The notes beneath the pieces are model-generated. The model had not been told where the DNA came from. It searched no databases and worked only from the letters and a program-made list of their open reading frames with translations. Positions 21,521-32,264 of a stretch of DNA of 36,100 bases are shown here, one piece after another. Every line of letters begins with the position of its first letter. Within the stretch, counting starts at the first letter, position 1. This DNA comes from Gnetum montanum (Eukaryota; Streptophyta; Gnetopsida; Gnetales; Gnetaceae): contig MNCI01025246.1 of NCBI GenBank assembly GCA_015680685.1, positions 1-36,100 of the forward strand, given 5' to 3'. A program made the position numbers and the translations under genes.

Positions 21521-22000
21521 GGTGGATGATGTGGACTCATTGCTTGTTCCATGAAAAAGAAACCATGTCTTAGTTATCAATCATCAAAATTCAAAGATAG
21601 AATCTAGATATTATCAATCAAATAACATTAAGTACAAACCACCATTAGCAAATAGCTACAACATCAATGTGTCCTACTAGAAATAAAGGAAAAGAAAAAA
21701 ACATTAGAAAAACACTCACCAAAATAAAGTAAAATATAGAAGAAATTATAAAAATATTTAAGAAAAAATAAAATGTACTAACAATGTTGTAAAATAAAAA
21801 ATAGTGTTAAATAAAAAGTGTAAAAAATAAAAAGGTGTAAAAAAAAGGTATAAAAATTGAGGAGCGACTTATATGATTAGCATGGATGGCCATCTCCTCC
21901 ATAACTAAGCTAGAAAGAGAAGATCTAAAATATTGAGCATGAGTGTCCATACGATGAGGTGTTGCTAGCACTAGATCTTTTGGACTCATGGAAAGGCTTT
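21521..22000 (-). other. Spacer after pol in element B
   Basis: Non-coding. The plus strand is A-rich from about 21660 to 21860, that is T-rich in the sense direction, as is the matching place after the element A integrase (7880-8040). Nothing else is recognisable. Confidence 0.45.
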
Positions 22001-23420
22001 ATTTATTAAGCATTGACTAATAGCCTTTTGTTTAGGCTCTAAAGTCTGTATATTAACATGATCCCAAAGGGAAAGGTTTCATAAATGATATAAGACCCTT
22101 CCCATAATGTTTGGAACTTAGGTCATTATGACACGTGTGGGGTTCTAGTAAAGGACCTTGTTAGTAGGTTAAAATTTTACCTTCGTTATTTTGAGGCCAT
22201 GGTGTTGTTTTTTAAATGACTTATGCACTTCGTTCAAAGATAGGGCCACCAATCTATTCTCATTTAGCACATTAAGGTTGATCATTCTTTCTTTCTATGC
22301 TAGGATAAGGTCAAGGTCAACGTCAAGGTCACAAGTTGTTGAAAGTGTATGAAGCTTAGACTAAATCGAAAGTGTTGGAATTTTTTCATACACTAGCTCA
22401 TAGGGAGAATGGCCTATAGGAAGTTTTCATGTTGAGTAGTAGGCCCAAAGGGCATCATTAAGTTTTGTGCTTTAGTCTTTCCTATATTGGCTAATTGTTC
22501 TAATTAAGATCTTAATTTTCATGTTGAGTGGTAGGCCCAAAGGGCATCATTAAGTTTTACGCTCTGTTCTCTCCTATATTTGCTAATTGTTCTGGTTAAG
22601 ATCTTACTCATCTCCCTATTTGTAACCTCATATTGATCATTAGCTTAGGGTTGGTAGGATGTTGTTAATTTATATTCTACCACCAAGCATTGCATGAAAT
22701 TTTGAAAGGTGGTGCATGTAAAATGAGTACTATTATAAAAAATCATTGCATGTGGCACCCCAAACCTATTTACAACATTTTTCTATACAAACCAAGTAAT
22801 TGTGGATGATGTATAGTTAGCGGTAGTTGTTGCTTCTACCCATTTTGTACAATAGTCAATAGCAACTATGATGCACATCTTTTCATTCAACATGGATGTG
22901 ATGGAACCCATGAAATTAATGCTCTAGATGTTGAAGGATTCCATTTGTTAGATCCACTACTAAGGTCCCTCAATTTAAGTGGTCATTCCACCATCACATT
23001 GATAGTGGTCATAAGAGTGGATGAATTGGTGAGTGTCCATGAAGAGTATTAACCAATAATACCCTACCATTAGGATCTTAATGGTTGTGCATCTTCCAGC
23101 ATAGTGGTCCCAACAAGGACCCTCATGAGCATCCTAGAGGATGCATAATTTATTAGCATTAGGGACACACTAGCAAACTAGGCCATCAGTGCATACCTTG
23201 TAAAGGTGTTCGTTGATCTTCATGAAGTGTTTGGACTGATGAGGAAAATATTGTTTCTTCCTATGGTATAGCTCTTGTGGCATCTTTTGAGTGAGATGAT
23301 AAGTGAGGATGTCATCATACCATTTAGGTTCAGTGGGAACTTGTTCATCTATAACACCAAGAAAGAGGAGTTCATTAGGAAATTGATCAAAAAGCAAGCT
23401 CTCCTTCTCTTTGTTGTTCT
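22000..23420 (-). pseudogene. pol: Integrase of element B (decayed, two catalytic residues lost)
   Basis: The minus strand from 23397 reads DQFPNELLFLGV and KWYDDILTYHLTQKMPQELYHRKKQYF (split by lack of stops, 23170-23397), the linker before an Athila integrase. Next is the zinc finger remnant DAHEGPCWDHYAG (about 23145-23105). In the core, INFMGSI has Asn instead of the first Asp (22915-22917), and FYNSTHF has Tyr instead of the second Asp (22735-22737). The Glu of QYEV is kept (22627-22629). Spacings equal those of element A (60 and 36 codons). LWEGSYIIYETFPFG (about 22109-22065) is the C-terminal GPY/F-type block. It cannot be active. Confidence 0.85.
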
Positions 23421-23539
23421 ATTGCAACCAAGGTAAGTGGTCAACAATCACATTCTCGATTCCCTTTCAATCTACCATTGTGAGATCAAATTCTTGTAAG
23501 ATCATAATCCACCATATGCCATGAGGATTCATAGTTGAT

Positions 23540-24720
23540 TTTTTCTTTAGAAAGTAGATTGCATTGTGGTTCGTGCATACAAACACCTTGTATCTAAGAA
23601 CATAGTGCCTAAATTTTTCCAAGGCATACATCATGACCATTAGTTCTTCTCTATTTTGGTGTAGTTTAGTTGTGCACCCACAATGCTTTGACTCATGCAG
23701 TGAATGTAGTAGGAATGTTTTTAATCATCCAACTATGTGAGAATGAGCCCTAAAGCATAATTTAATGTATCTATCATGATGTGAAATGGTCTAGATTAAT
23801 TAAGTGCTCATAGAATTGGAGTTTCTACAAGCTTTTGCTTAAGTTTCTAGAATTTCTTCTCGCATAACTCAATCCAAAAAAATGAAGCATCTATCTTTGT
23901 CAACTTTAGCAATAGTTTAGTGATGTTAGAGATATTCTCTATTAATCATCAGTAGTAGCTAGTGTAATGAAGGAATGATGGAACATCTTTGACAATTTTT
24001 GGTTGGTGGGTAATTTCTTTGATGACCCTTATTTTTTCAAGATCCACCTCAATCCTTGGTTTTGATATTCTATGCCCTAAGATAATTCCCTCATAGACCA
24101 TTATATGGCTCTTTTTCCAATTGAGTGAAATGTTGGTCTCCACACACCTTTTCAACACTTGCTCAAGGTGGTCCAAGAGTTGCTCAAATGTAGTTCCATA
24201 GGTAGAGAAGTCACCAATGAAGACTTCCACTGCACTACCAATATGCTATTAAGAGATGCTAAGGACAAGGCATTGGAAAGTTGTAGGAGAATTACATAGA
24301 CCAAATGACATTTTTCTATATGCAAAAGTCCCCCAAGGACTTATAAATATGTTTTGGGCCTAATATTTTGGTACAACATAAATTTGTTCATAGCCACTAT
24401 AACCATCTAGAAAGCTATATTAGCAATGCCTAGAGATAGTGCCTAATGCCTAGTCCACAAATGACAACGGAATATGAACTTTATATGTCGCCATGTTAAA
24501 CAACCTAAAATCAATACATATCCTTCACTTGCCATCTTTCTTTCATACAATCACAAGCGGGCTAATTCACCCACTATTGGCAATGAGATAGATGAACCCC
24601 ACCTTGAGGAGTTGTTCAATTTTCTCCTTGATGATTTGCTTTAATTTTGGATTGAATTGCCACTGCAAAGGATCTATATAGATGTGAAGTTGGCATATCT
24701 TAAGATCAATCCTAGTGAGT
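23540..24720 (-). pseudogene. pol: Reverse transcriptase and RNase H of element B (decayed)
   Basis: One minus-strand frame can be followed from KIEQLLKVGFIYLIANSG (about 24625) through CIDFRLFN, SFLDGYSGYEQ and SPWGTFAYRKMSFGLCNSPTTFQ. The catalytic block reads FIGDF instead of FMDDF, with Gly replacing the first Asp at 24213-24215. Then come QVLKRCVETNISLNWKKSHI and ILGHRISKPRIEVDLEKIRV (longest clean piece 23949-24230), and the RNase H remnant MIDTLNYALGLILT (about 23790-23750, TDAS changed to IDTL). Parallel to element A over its length. Inactive through stops and active-site change. Confidence 0.87.
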
Positions 24721-25249
24721 TCAAGATATGGCTAAGCAAAGGTTGTTGGCCATTTTTTGACCACTTTCAATAGCTTCTCTTTCTATTTAGGAGTAAGATT
24801 GGCATTGATTATTACTAGCTTGCCATTTTTTAGGAAAGCATACTCCATGCTAATAGGTAGAGTTTTGAATTCTATGGGATCTTTTTAAAATCTTTTATGG
24901 ATTTCCAACTCTCCCAAATATGTGTCATTAGGTTCATTATCATAGAGTTGGTGATGAACTTGCATCAACTTATTCATGCCTTCAACATAGGTACTCATCA
25001 GGCTCTTAGTTGGTTTCGTGCAAAGCGTTGAGCTACTTTTAGGATGAGCTATCAACAACTAGGTACCTTCTTGTTTCATCACTACTACATATAGGCACCT
25101 TTAAATTTTTATCCTATTTACACACTATTTTCATGTTGTGATTGATGTACTTTTTATGGATCATACTTTCTACACATAGTTGCACCTTGTATCATTGTAC
25201 ATACTGCATGAAACTCTTTTCTTCTCTATCTTTCCAAATGCATTTTTCT

Positions 25250-25660
25250 TGAAAATCTCTAAGGAAAGGTTTCTAATTCCCAACCGTGCATCAATGGTGA
25301 TTAACCAAGCCTTTCCCATGATGATTAGGAAGTCCCCTTTGCAATTATCAACTCAAATCACCAAGAAATAAATAGGATAGGACTACCGATAGAAGGTGGT
25401 CACAATGTCCACCAATCCCAAGGAAACAATGATGGACTAATTTGCTAACTCAAGATGAATGTTGCTCTTCTTGAGTGGAGATAGGTTCTAGGCTTTGTAC
25501 ATCTCATGAGAAATTAGATTTGCATTAGAACCTAAATCAAGAAGAGCCTTGCGTATCTCTTTCCTAATGATTTACAAGTAAATGAAGGGACTTTTTGGAT
25601 CAAATATTTTCCTAGGAAGGTGGGTAGCCTTTATCTAATCAATTACTGCATGGGATAACA
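25250..25660 (-). pseudogene. pol: Aspartic protease region of element B (decayed)
   Basis: The minus strand reads KEIRKALLDLGSNANLISH, then EMYKA, SPLKKSNIHLELAN, SIIVSLGLVDIVTT and FLIIMGKAWLITIDARLG. The D-L-G-S active site is intact, with the Asp codon at 25536-25538. The N-x-L spacing after it and the LELAN..SI..LGLVD strand match element A and the Athila retropepsin pattern. Frame breaks occur on both sides. The stretch 25660-26230 before it is a Ser/Pro-rich Gag-Pol linker without clear motifs; 24720-25250 is the protease-RT linker. Confidence 0.78.
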
Positions 25661-26229
25661 TGATGATATGAACTTTGGAAGGTGTTTGGTTTGAAGGGGA
25701 CTCGAATAAAGTGGATGCAGAGGATGAGGAAGAAGTAAGACTATCAGTTGCATAAGTATGTAAGGGCTTTGTAGGAGTATTGGATTCAAAAAAATGGGTC
25801 TTTTTTAGGATTTGATTTTCAAACAACTTGGCTAAGAAGTTGGTTATAAGTTAATAGCCTTGGTAGCATTATATTGTTGTGGCTAGGCTAAAATTTTTCC
25901 TTGCATTGATGGAGTAGGCGGTAATTGAGTTAAGGATAGAGGGAAATGTATAGAAGGATGAGGAAGATAGTGAGAAAATGGGGATTCTCCTCTTGGATAT
26001 TGGGCTTTATATAATTAAAGAGGGTAGTACTGATGCTTCAATGAATCATGGTTGAAATAGTCACTCGAAGAAATGGGCTACTGAGCATAGATGGATTAGG
26101 TTGTCGATAAGGGTACTACTACCTTAATGGTAGCATCCCCCATGACTGTGGGTGTTATCATTGATGGTACTACTCATATGGTTGTGGTGGAGCTCCACTT
26201 GAATAGTAGGCTTATTGTTGATGAAACTA

Positions 26230-28201
26230 CCTTGGGTTATCTTGAGGATAAGGCATTCTTCTGGGTGCTTACCTTCTTGCCAGTCTAGGATTTAGAGCAT
26301 ACATCCCAAACTCCTACAAGTGCGACACAATAGGGTAACATCCCTTAGGATGTTCATATTAGTAGATGTCACATCCACCATCATCATTTGATTTGGACAT
26401 CATAACCTCCTCTACAGCAGCAGCCTTATCCTTACCTTTTTGGTGGGCACATTTAACTTTTTTCCTTCTCCTATGGTCATGATCACTACTTTGCTCTTTG
26501 GATTTCTCTAGTATTTTCAAAGAGCTTTGGAGCTTTTCATCCAAAGAGTTTCACATTTTACCTATTGTAGCCAAAATTTTAGAGATAGATTTTTTAATTG
26601 GCAAGGTATTTCATTGCACCACCTCATCAAGTGATGCCTCCTCCTCATTTTCACAGAACTAGACTTCCCTTTTTCTGATGGAAGGATCCCAATTGTACTC
26701 CTTCACACTTTGCCATTTTTTCAAATCTTCTTCTTCCTTGGCAACCTAATCTATCAACCTTTGGATCTGATGAACCCTTAATTTTGAAAACCTCCATTGG
26801 GCATAGACCCCAAGAGTTTTCCTCATTTCTATGTGGAGCCCATCTATGATATGGTGGAGCTACTCCCCTTGAGAATAATCATGGTCAAGTGATCAGTGTA
26901 AAATAGAAGAGTGTAAAATAGAAGAGTATGTGTTCCTTATTTTCAATCTTGAAACTACTTTCTCAGGTTGAACACTTAGGAGTACATTTGATAGTTGTGA
27001 TTGAAGAGTTCAATTATCATACTCCACCTACGAATTGATTTTGGCTCCAAAGAATAGTACCAGATTTCATCTTCTTTGATGAATGTCTATGGGAACAACT
27101 TTAATTTCTACCATTCATTCTCCATGTTTTATAAGGCATAAGCATCATGAAAGGCTTGAAGATGATTTTGTCAATCTGATTTGTATCCCCCCTTCAAAAT
27201 TAGGGATATTATTCATATACAACCACTTAATTTGGCTATCTTTCACATGCCTTGTTGGAATTCGTACCACCCTTGCGATATTCAACATATTCCAAGTTGT
27301 AAGAAAAGGCTCATCATATTGATAGCCTCTATGATGGCCATGATGCCTATGATGTCCTCTACTATCTCTTCTTTCATGGTGGTGGGCCTCCCTTGATTAT
27401 CTACACCCTTGATCTTGAGTATTTCAGTGAACCCTATAATCATCTCTATCATAGCAATCACCTCCATCATAGTCATGTCCTTTGCAACTTCAGTCTGAGC
27501 TAGAGGAGGAAGGAGAGGGTGATGAAGCTGAAGAAGAAGTAGGAATAGCACTATGAGAATGCCTACCACCCCCTCTTCGATGGTCATGGCCATGATCATC
27601 ATCATGATGTCTGTCTTGGCCCTAACATGACTCCAAACTTTGGATCCCCCATGATCATGGAATGCATTCTTGCCTAAAATAGGATTTTTTATAGTTGATT
27701 GTAAATTTTGGTTCAAGCCCCCTTCATCAAAACAAAGGGGAGGAGATTCAGTGAAATGAGAACTTCCAAAGAAGGGTTCCTCAATATCCTTTTGGCCCAA
27801 CAAGGACAAGGGGTTATTGAACTATTTCTCCTTCATAAATCATAGTGCCTCTTCTATTATTAACATCTTTTACATTGTACCTCAGTGGGATAGTAATCCC
27901 TGGAGTCATGGTCCTACACAACATATTCAACATGAAGTCCCTAGATGTCCAACCTCATAAGAGTTTGTTGTACCATCATAGGAACTATTTGATTAATCAA
28001 AAATACAATGTTTTCCTTCATGTTCTTCCATCACATCTGTTCATCCTAATGTAGAATGAAGATGAAGGCAGGCACATACTCATCAGGATGAGTATATACC
28101 ACTTGATATTATTGGGGTACTAGATGATTTGATTATTTATTTCTTTCATTGGATATGTGCTCAAATTCTGGCAAATAATCATTTATGTAAGAAGAAGAAA
28201 T
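26230..28201 (-). pseudogene. gag: gag of element B (decayed)
   Basis: The start is probably near 28201, where ATT-TCT-TCT-TCT occupies the place of ATG. Blocks in order: VVYTHPDEYVPAFIFIL (about 28110-28060); an Arg/His/Ser/Pro-rich region (about 27620-27310) with HGHDHRRGGGRHSHSA and SREAHHHERRDSRGHHRHHG; NFEGG and a damaged capsid-like part, HHIIDGLHIEMRKTLGVYAQWRF (about 26860-26790), SKLRVHQIQRLID; a charged stretch SDHDHRRRKKVK; and the knuckle GCDIY.YEHPKGC (about 26380-26340). A Pro/Gln/Tyr-rich tail follows to about 26050. It shares all blocks with D and A; several frameshifts and stops. A 175-codon open frame at 27282-27809 is mostly out of frame with these blocks. Confidence 0.8.
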
Positions 28202-28336
28202 TTTGGATTAAATGAAAATAATAGTATGCTTTTTACAATTATTATTACTATTTGAATGATTGCAAATTTAAGGTTTGATCCAGTGATGTTAAATAATTTT
28301 CACTAGGTCCTAGAAAGTGCACATAGCTAACTAAAG

Positions 28337-28355
28337 TCCCTAGTAACAATGCCAA
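28337..28355 (-). other. Primer binding site of element B (tRNA-Asp type)
   Basis: The minus strand reads TTGGCATTGTTACTAGGGA directly after the 5' LTR. It equals the TTGGCGCCGTTGCCGGGGA-type site after transitions. Bases 28202-28336 are untranslated leader. Confidence 0.78.
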
Positions 28356-29217
28356 TGATGAGTAATGAGTATACCATACACCTAACCATATGAATCACTA
28401 GCATTCACTTAGCAATCCAATCAAATTCTAAAAAATTTAGGTTTCTAAGTACATCAGTTCTAGGAGGTGAATCTAATTGTTGCAATCATTCTCTTCCTAG
28501 TTTCACTTGTGAAGTACAAGGATATGGTTTAGTGTAATGAAGGCATATGAATTTTATCATTTTATCTTTAATGAATTAAGTCTCCTAAGATCAATAATAG
28601 AGTATATAAATGTTTAACTAATCTAATAACTAACTAATCCTAACATAAGCATCCATTCCCACTTGTCATACACATCTTGAACACACTATCATGATACTAG
28701 GTTACCAAGTGTTAGGCACTACTAAGATTACTAAGTGTTAAGAAGTTACTTAAAGTGGTAATACTTATATGTGCTAATTAATTGATATTAATTAATTACT
28801 TAAAAACATTAAAGTAAATTTCATGAATATTAAATTCTTAAGAAAATAATTAATTTGTTTAAAGTGCTACAGGGTTTTATTAGAAAAGCTTGTCTTTATG
28901 GCCATCCACGCTGAGGTTCTCAGGTTCAACAATGCCTGAATAAAGATCCATATACTCTTTGACTCTTATTGAAAGCACTTAGAAAATATTCTAACTCTCA
29001 AATGGAAAAAACCTACAAGTTCTTCGCTACAACCATGAAAATATTGCCATAAGTGCAATATGTAGGTGCACATTTATAGGTAGAGACAAAATGCCCCATC
29101 AATGGGTACACGTTAATGGGTCAAACCCCATTTTGATGAGATCATGTTAATAAGATCCCATTGATGAGGTTGCATTAACAACATCCTGTCAATGTGGCCC
29201 AACAATGCAACTCATCA
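28356..29217 (-). repeat. 5' LTR of element B
   Basis: The minus strand runs TGATGAGTTGCATTG (29217) to CTCATCA (28356). U3 has repeats such as CATCAATGGG, CATTGATGGGG and CATTAACGTG, probably decayed CATCGACGGG units. The TATA box ATTTATA is at 29072-29078; hairpin arms are at 28892-28900 and 28939-28947. U5 carries two TTGGTAAYCCYAGTAGT-like units (about 28695-28740). Confidence 0.87.
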
Positions 29218-29222
29218 GCTAG
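29218..29222. repeat. Target-site duplication of element B, high-coordinate copy (GCTAG)
   Basis: GCTAG next to the B LTR; the partner at 16705-16709 is CCTAG. Confidence 0.6.
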
Positions 29223-29680
29223 CTTAGGTAGGGAGTAAATGCTAATGGAAAGCATTTATATTGAATCATTAGAACATGCAAGAGGATTGTATAACATAGT
29301 GGAAGATGGTAATTAATCACTCAAAGAAAATATTAAAACATGCATGAGCAAATAAGTATGATATAGTAACACTATAAGTATATATATACCATCATCCTCT
29401 AATAGTTCCTTACATACAAGCCTTTTAAAACTGATGCATCGTGAGCCCATATGATAAAATATTATGACATTAGTCTATATGAATAGTAGAAGTTCTAATA
29501 CTATATACTTCATATAAGTATTATACATAAAGAGTTATAGATCACAATCATTCTAGAAAATACCATTTATAATATATTCATATAGAAATAATTATAATAA
29601 AAGTCACATGAACATATAACCAAGGCCTCCATTATATTCCCTAGATATACTATCCTTCTAAGCCTCTAGCTCAATCACTT

Positions 29681-29734
29681 ACATATAAAGAAAGTTAATA
29701 CATGACTACATATAAAGAAAGTTAATACATGACT
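29681..29734. repeat. Perfect 27-bp tandem duplication
   Basis: ACATATAAAGAAAGTTAATA followed by CATGACT occurs twice in a row, 29681-29707 and 29708-29734, without mismatch. Confidence 0.9.
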
Positions 29735-30664
29735 AAGTGGAAGCTTTTACACATTTTATATAAATCTGAAGTATGATGTTATGTTAGAAATAAGGTGTGG
29801 TGAAGTTACTCAGCAACCTACAATAGGATTAGTACATATCATATCATACGCATAATATAGATATATTCATCACATCATATCACTTCACCTCATAACATAC
29901 ATTGTTACATCATAGCCATCACAATTTCATTAAGCATAATACCCATCAAATAATGGACCCTTATCACACACATGACATGTAGCAACATCTATCCTCAACA
30001 TCCTATGCTTCAATGGATTACAATACCATCACATTATCATAACATAATATTACATGAATAATGTGTATGGCATATAGTTCAACATGCATGTAATCCATAA
30101 CATACATTTCTTAGTAACTAGTGCTCCAAGAAATCATAGTATATGAAACCTCTAGGGCTTTCTCATATTAAACACACCATCAAAAATACTTCACATGACT
30201 ATTAAATATCCTTCACATGTAGTACTTAAAGGATACATAAACATAAGGCCCTCTATGATAGTTGATGCATCTCAAACACAAGTACACATAATGTAGTACT
30301 ATGGGATCCTATTGTAAGGGATTATAGAATGCATTCTAAGTGGCCTAGTCTTTCTACATGAATGCCTCCTAGATAGTGTTCAATGTTAGCTTTATTTTAT
30401 CTTTTGTTAACTATATAAAATATTTAGGAGTGATTTATAGAGTTGGAGCATTAAATTTCTCTTAAAGATTGATGAGATATACTTGGTTGATAGCACTTCA
30501 AGTTCTCCTTAATACCTTAGTAGGTCAACAAGTACTAAATTTTCTTTAACTATGATTAGCTTAGACTATATGATAGTGATGTCTTTATGGATGCTTAATG
30601 TTTCAATCAAATCTTACCTTGAGTTGACTAGTCTACATAGACTTTGTTCATGCTTCTTGATGGT

Positions 30665-31647
30665 TGATGAGTGGTGAGGTACCCCTACACTCAACCATAT
30701 GAATATGAGCATTTCATGCATGATCTAATCGAACTCTATAGGTAGGCTAGTTGTGGTATCTAGATAGTTACTCGTTGTTTGTAGTTCACTTTCTTCTCAT
30801 CTAGAGTAGTATTTTCTTTGTCAGGTATGGTTTAGTCCAGAGTGAGGTGTATGATGCAGTCCTAAACTAGTGCTACTCCTAGAGGTAATAGAAAATAACT
30901 TTAATTAAACTAGGAGAAAAAGAAAGAGAGAGTTAAGCTAATAGGGCATAGGGGGGAGAGAATCTAAACTAGACTAAGTGTGATGAGCATCCATTCCTTA
31001 ATCATCCATATACATCTTGGACCTCTTGTACGACTACTACTGGGATTACCAAGCGCATATCCTAGGTACACTACTAGGATATCAAGTAGTCACACTTAAA
31101 TGCTCATGATTAAGTCATACTCATTCCATGTTTCATAACAGGGATAGGAGTTGAGGGTAAAGAAGGACTAAATAAGAAAGTAATGAATAATAATTAAATA
31201 ATTAAACTAAGTGAATGCTACAATGATAAAGTAATCTTAATCTTTATTTTTAGTCATGTGCATGTCCAAGTACATCACACTCGAATAAAGGTGTCGTACA
31301 ACTACAATCGTCATAGTATGGGCATGCACTAGGAGAAAAGGTTGAGAAGAACTAAAAATGAAAACTAACTTCTAACTGAACTACTCTTTTCCATGCACCC
31401 CATTGTGTATTTATAGGCTCACATGGGAACCATGATATCATGTATTTGATATCACTTATCAAGCCGCAATATTGCATACTCGATATTGGGGGTCTAATAT
31501 CGATGGTTCAATATTGGGGGTCTAATATCAAGATTCATTAGGCCTCGTATCTTGTATCTAATATTAGGGATCCAATAATAGGGATATGATAATATGGGTC
31601 CGATAACAAGGGTTTGATATTAGCACCTGACAAACCATGATTCATCA
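30665..31647 (-). repeat. 3' LTR of element C
   Basis: The minus strand runs TGATGAATCATGG (31647) to CCACTCATCA (30665), 983 bases. U3 has an array of ATATTRGACCC- and GATATC-type motifs (31428-31625). The minus-strand TATA box is at 31409-31415. Hairpin arms are at 31240-31248 and 31284-31292, and TTGGTAAYCCYAGTAGT-like units at about 31030-31090. Confidence 0.87.
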
Positions 31648-31658
31648 TACCCCCACAA
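31648..31658 (-). other. Polypurine tract of element C
   Basis: The minus strand reads TTGTGGGGGTA next to the LTR, identical to element A (12898-12908). Confidence 0.75.
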
Positions 31659-31827
31659 CTGGATAACAACTCATCCTCAAGTCAAAGAAAGTAAGGAACA
31701 AGTTCAATTGATTACACAGTGGATAGGTATGGGATTATTAACTAATTAGAAATTTATTCATGCTGCAATGGAGAGTTAAATACAACAAAATTGGGATACG
31801 AACACAAAATTATAAAATTTATTGGAA

Positions 31828-32264
31828 TCATGTGGTTCTTGGTGGTGGTGGCTCCTCCATGGGTCTCTTCCCCTTGTCTTGTGCTCTAGGCTTTGAGATT
31901 GATACCGTTGAAGATGCACCTAACATTTCTCCTCTTCTATCTAAGGATTATGAGTTGTCCATGCTGATGTTCCAATTTTTAATGGATTTGGCACTTTTCA
32001 TGGATACGGAAGCTATAGGAACACTTAATTGGCCTTGAAATGCCATGCCACAAATAGCCATCATTCCTCTTCATAGGCTTGGACCCTAACCTTTCCACCC
32101 TTTGCTTGGCCAAATTATGAAGTGACAAGAGGTCCCTAATGGATGCTGAATGATTGTGCTTGCTACTCTACATGTTCTACATGAGGTCCTTGGTCACTGC
32201 CTCTCCCTAGGCATTTAGCTGCACCTTGAGAAGGTCCTCCTTGTTGTCCTCTTTTAGGGGCCAT
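31828..32264 (-). pseudogene. Internally deleted third ORF of element C
   Basis: It begins MAPKRGQQGGPSQGAAKCLG at 32264, as element A begins MAPKRGGAQG, and ends KRPMEEPPPPRTT with TGA at 31828-31830, as A ends KKPMEVPSPPRKT. Between start and end are only about 0.43 kb instead of about 2.7 kb. The globular block and nearly all of the coiled coil are missing; PNPLKIGTSAWTTHN matches PTPSNIGSSA.TMHD of A. A few stops are present. The base pair before the ATG is AG, preceded by CTTACTAATAATTG, as expected for a 3' splice site. Function unknown. Confidence 0.65.

Larger units (their letters stand above)
16710..29217 (-). mobile_element. Element B: Athila-type LTR retrotransposon, minus strand, decayed
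   Basis: Bounded by two related LTRs (28356-29217 as 5', 16710-17491 as 3') and a 5-bp target duplication. From high to low coordinates it holds primer site, gag, protease, RT-RNase H, integrase, spacer and the third ORF region. Protein blocks match element A throughout, but the LTR U3 is different (CATCGACGGG-type repeats rather than GATATC). No ORF is intact. The stretch 17139-21519 is scrambled by contig joins, so the true length is shorter than the 12.5 kb shown. Confidence 0.88.
29218..30664 (-). repeat. Non-coding stretch, probable rest of the chromovirus 5' LTR
   Basis: About 1.4 kb of AT-rich DNA without coding similarity. Because element B duplicated its target here and interrupts sequence next to the chromovirus primer site, this stretch should be the upstream part of that LTR. 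A minus-strand TATA candidate (CTCTATAAATCACTCC, ATTTATA at 30433-30439) is compatible with a promoter. It contains a perfect 27-bp tandem duplication (29681-29734). The LTR start is not identified; element C begins at 30665. Confidence 0.35.

Noticed and set aside
27282-27809. 175-codon open frame on the minus strand as a separate gene
   Set aside because: It runs with the B gag but mostly in a different frame from the blocks shared with A and D; its Met/Ile-rich sequence is a shadow of the His/Asp/Arg-rich reading.
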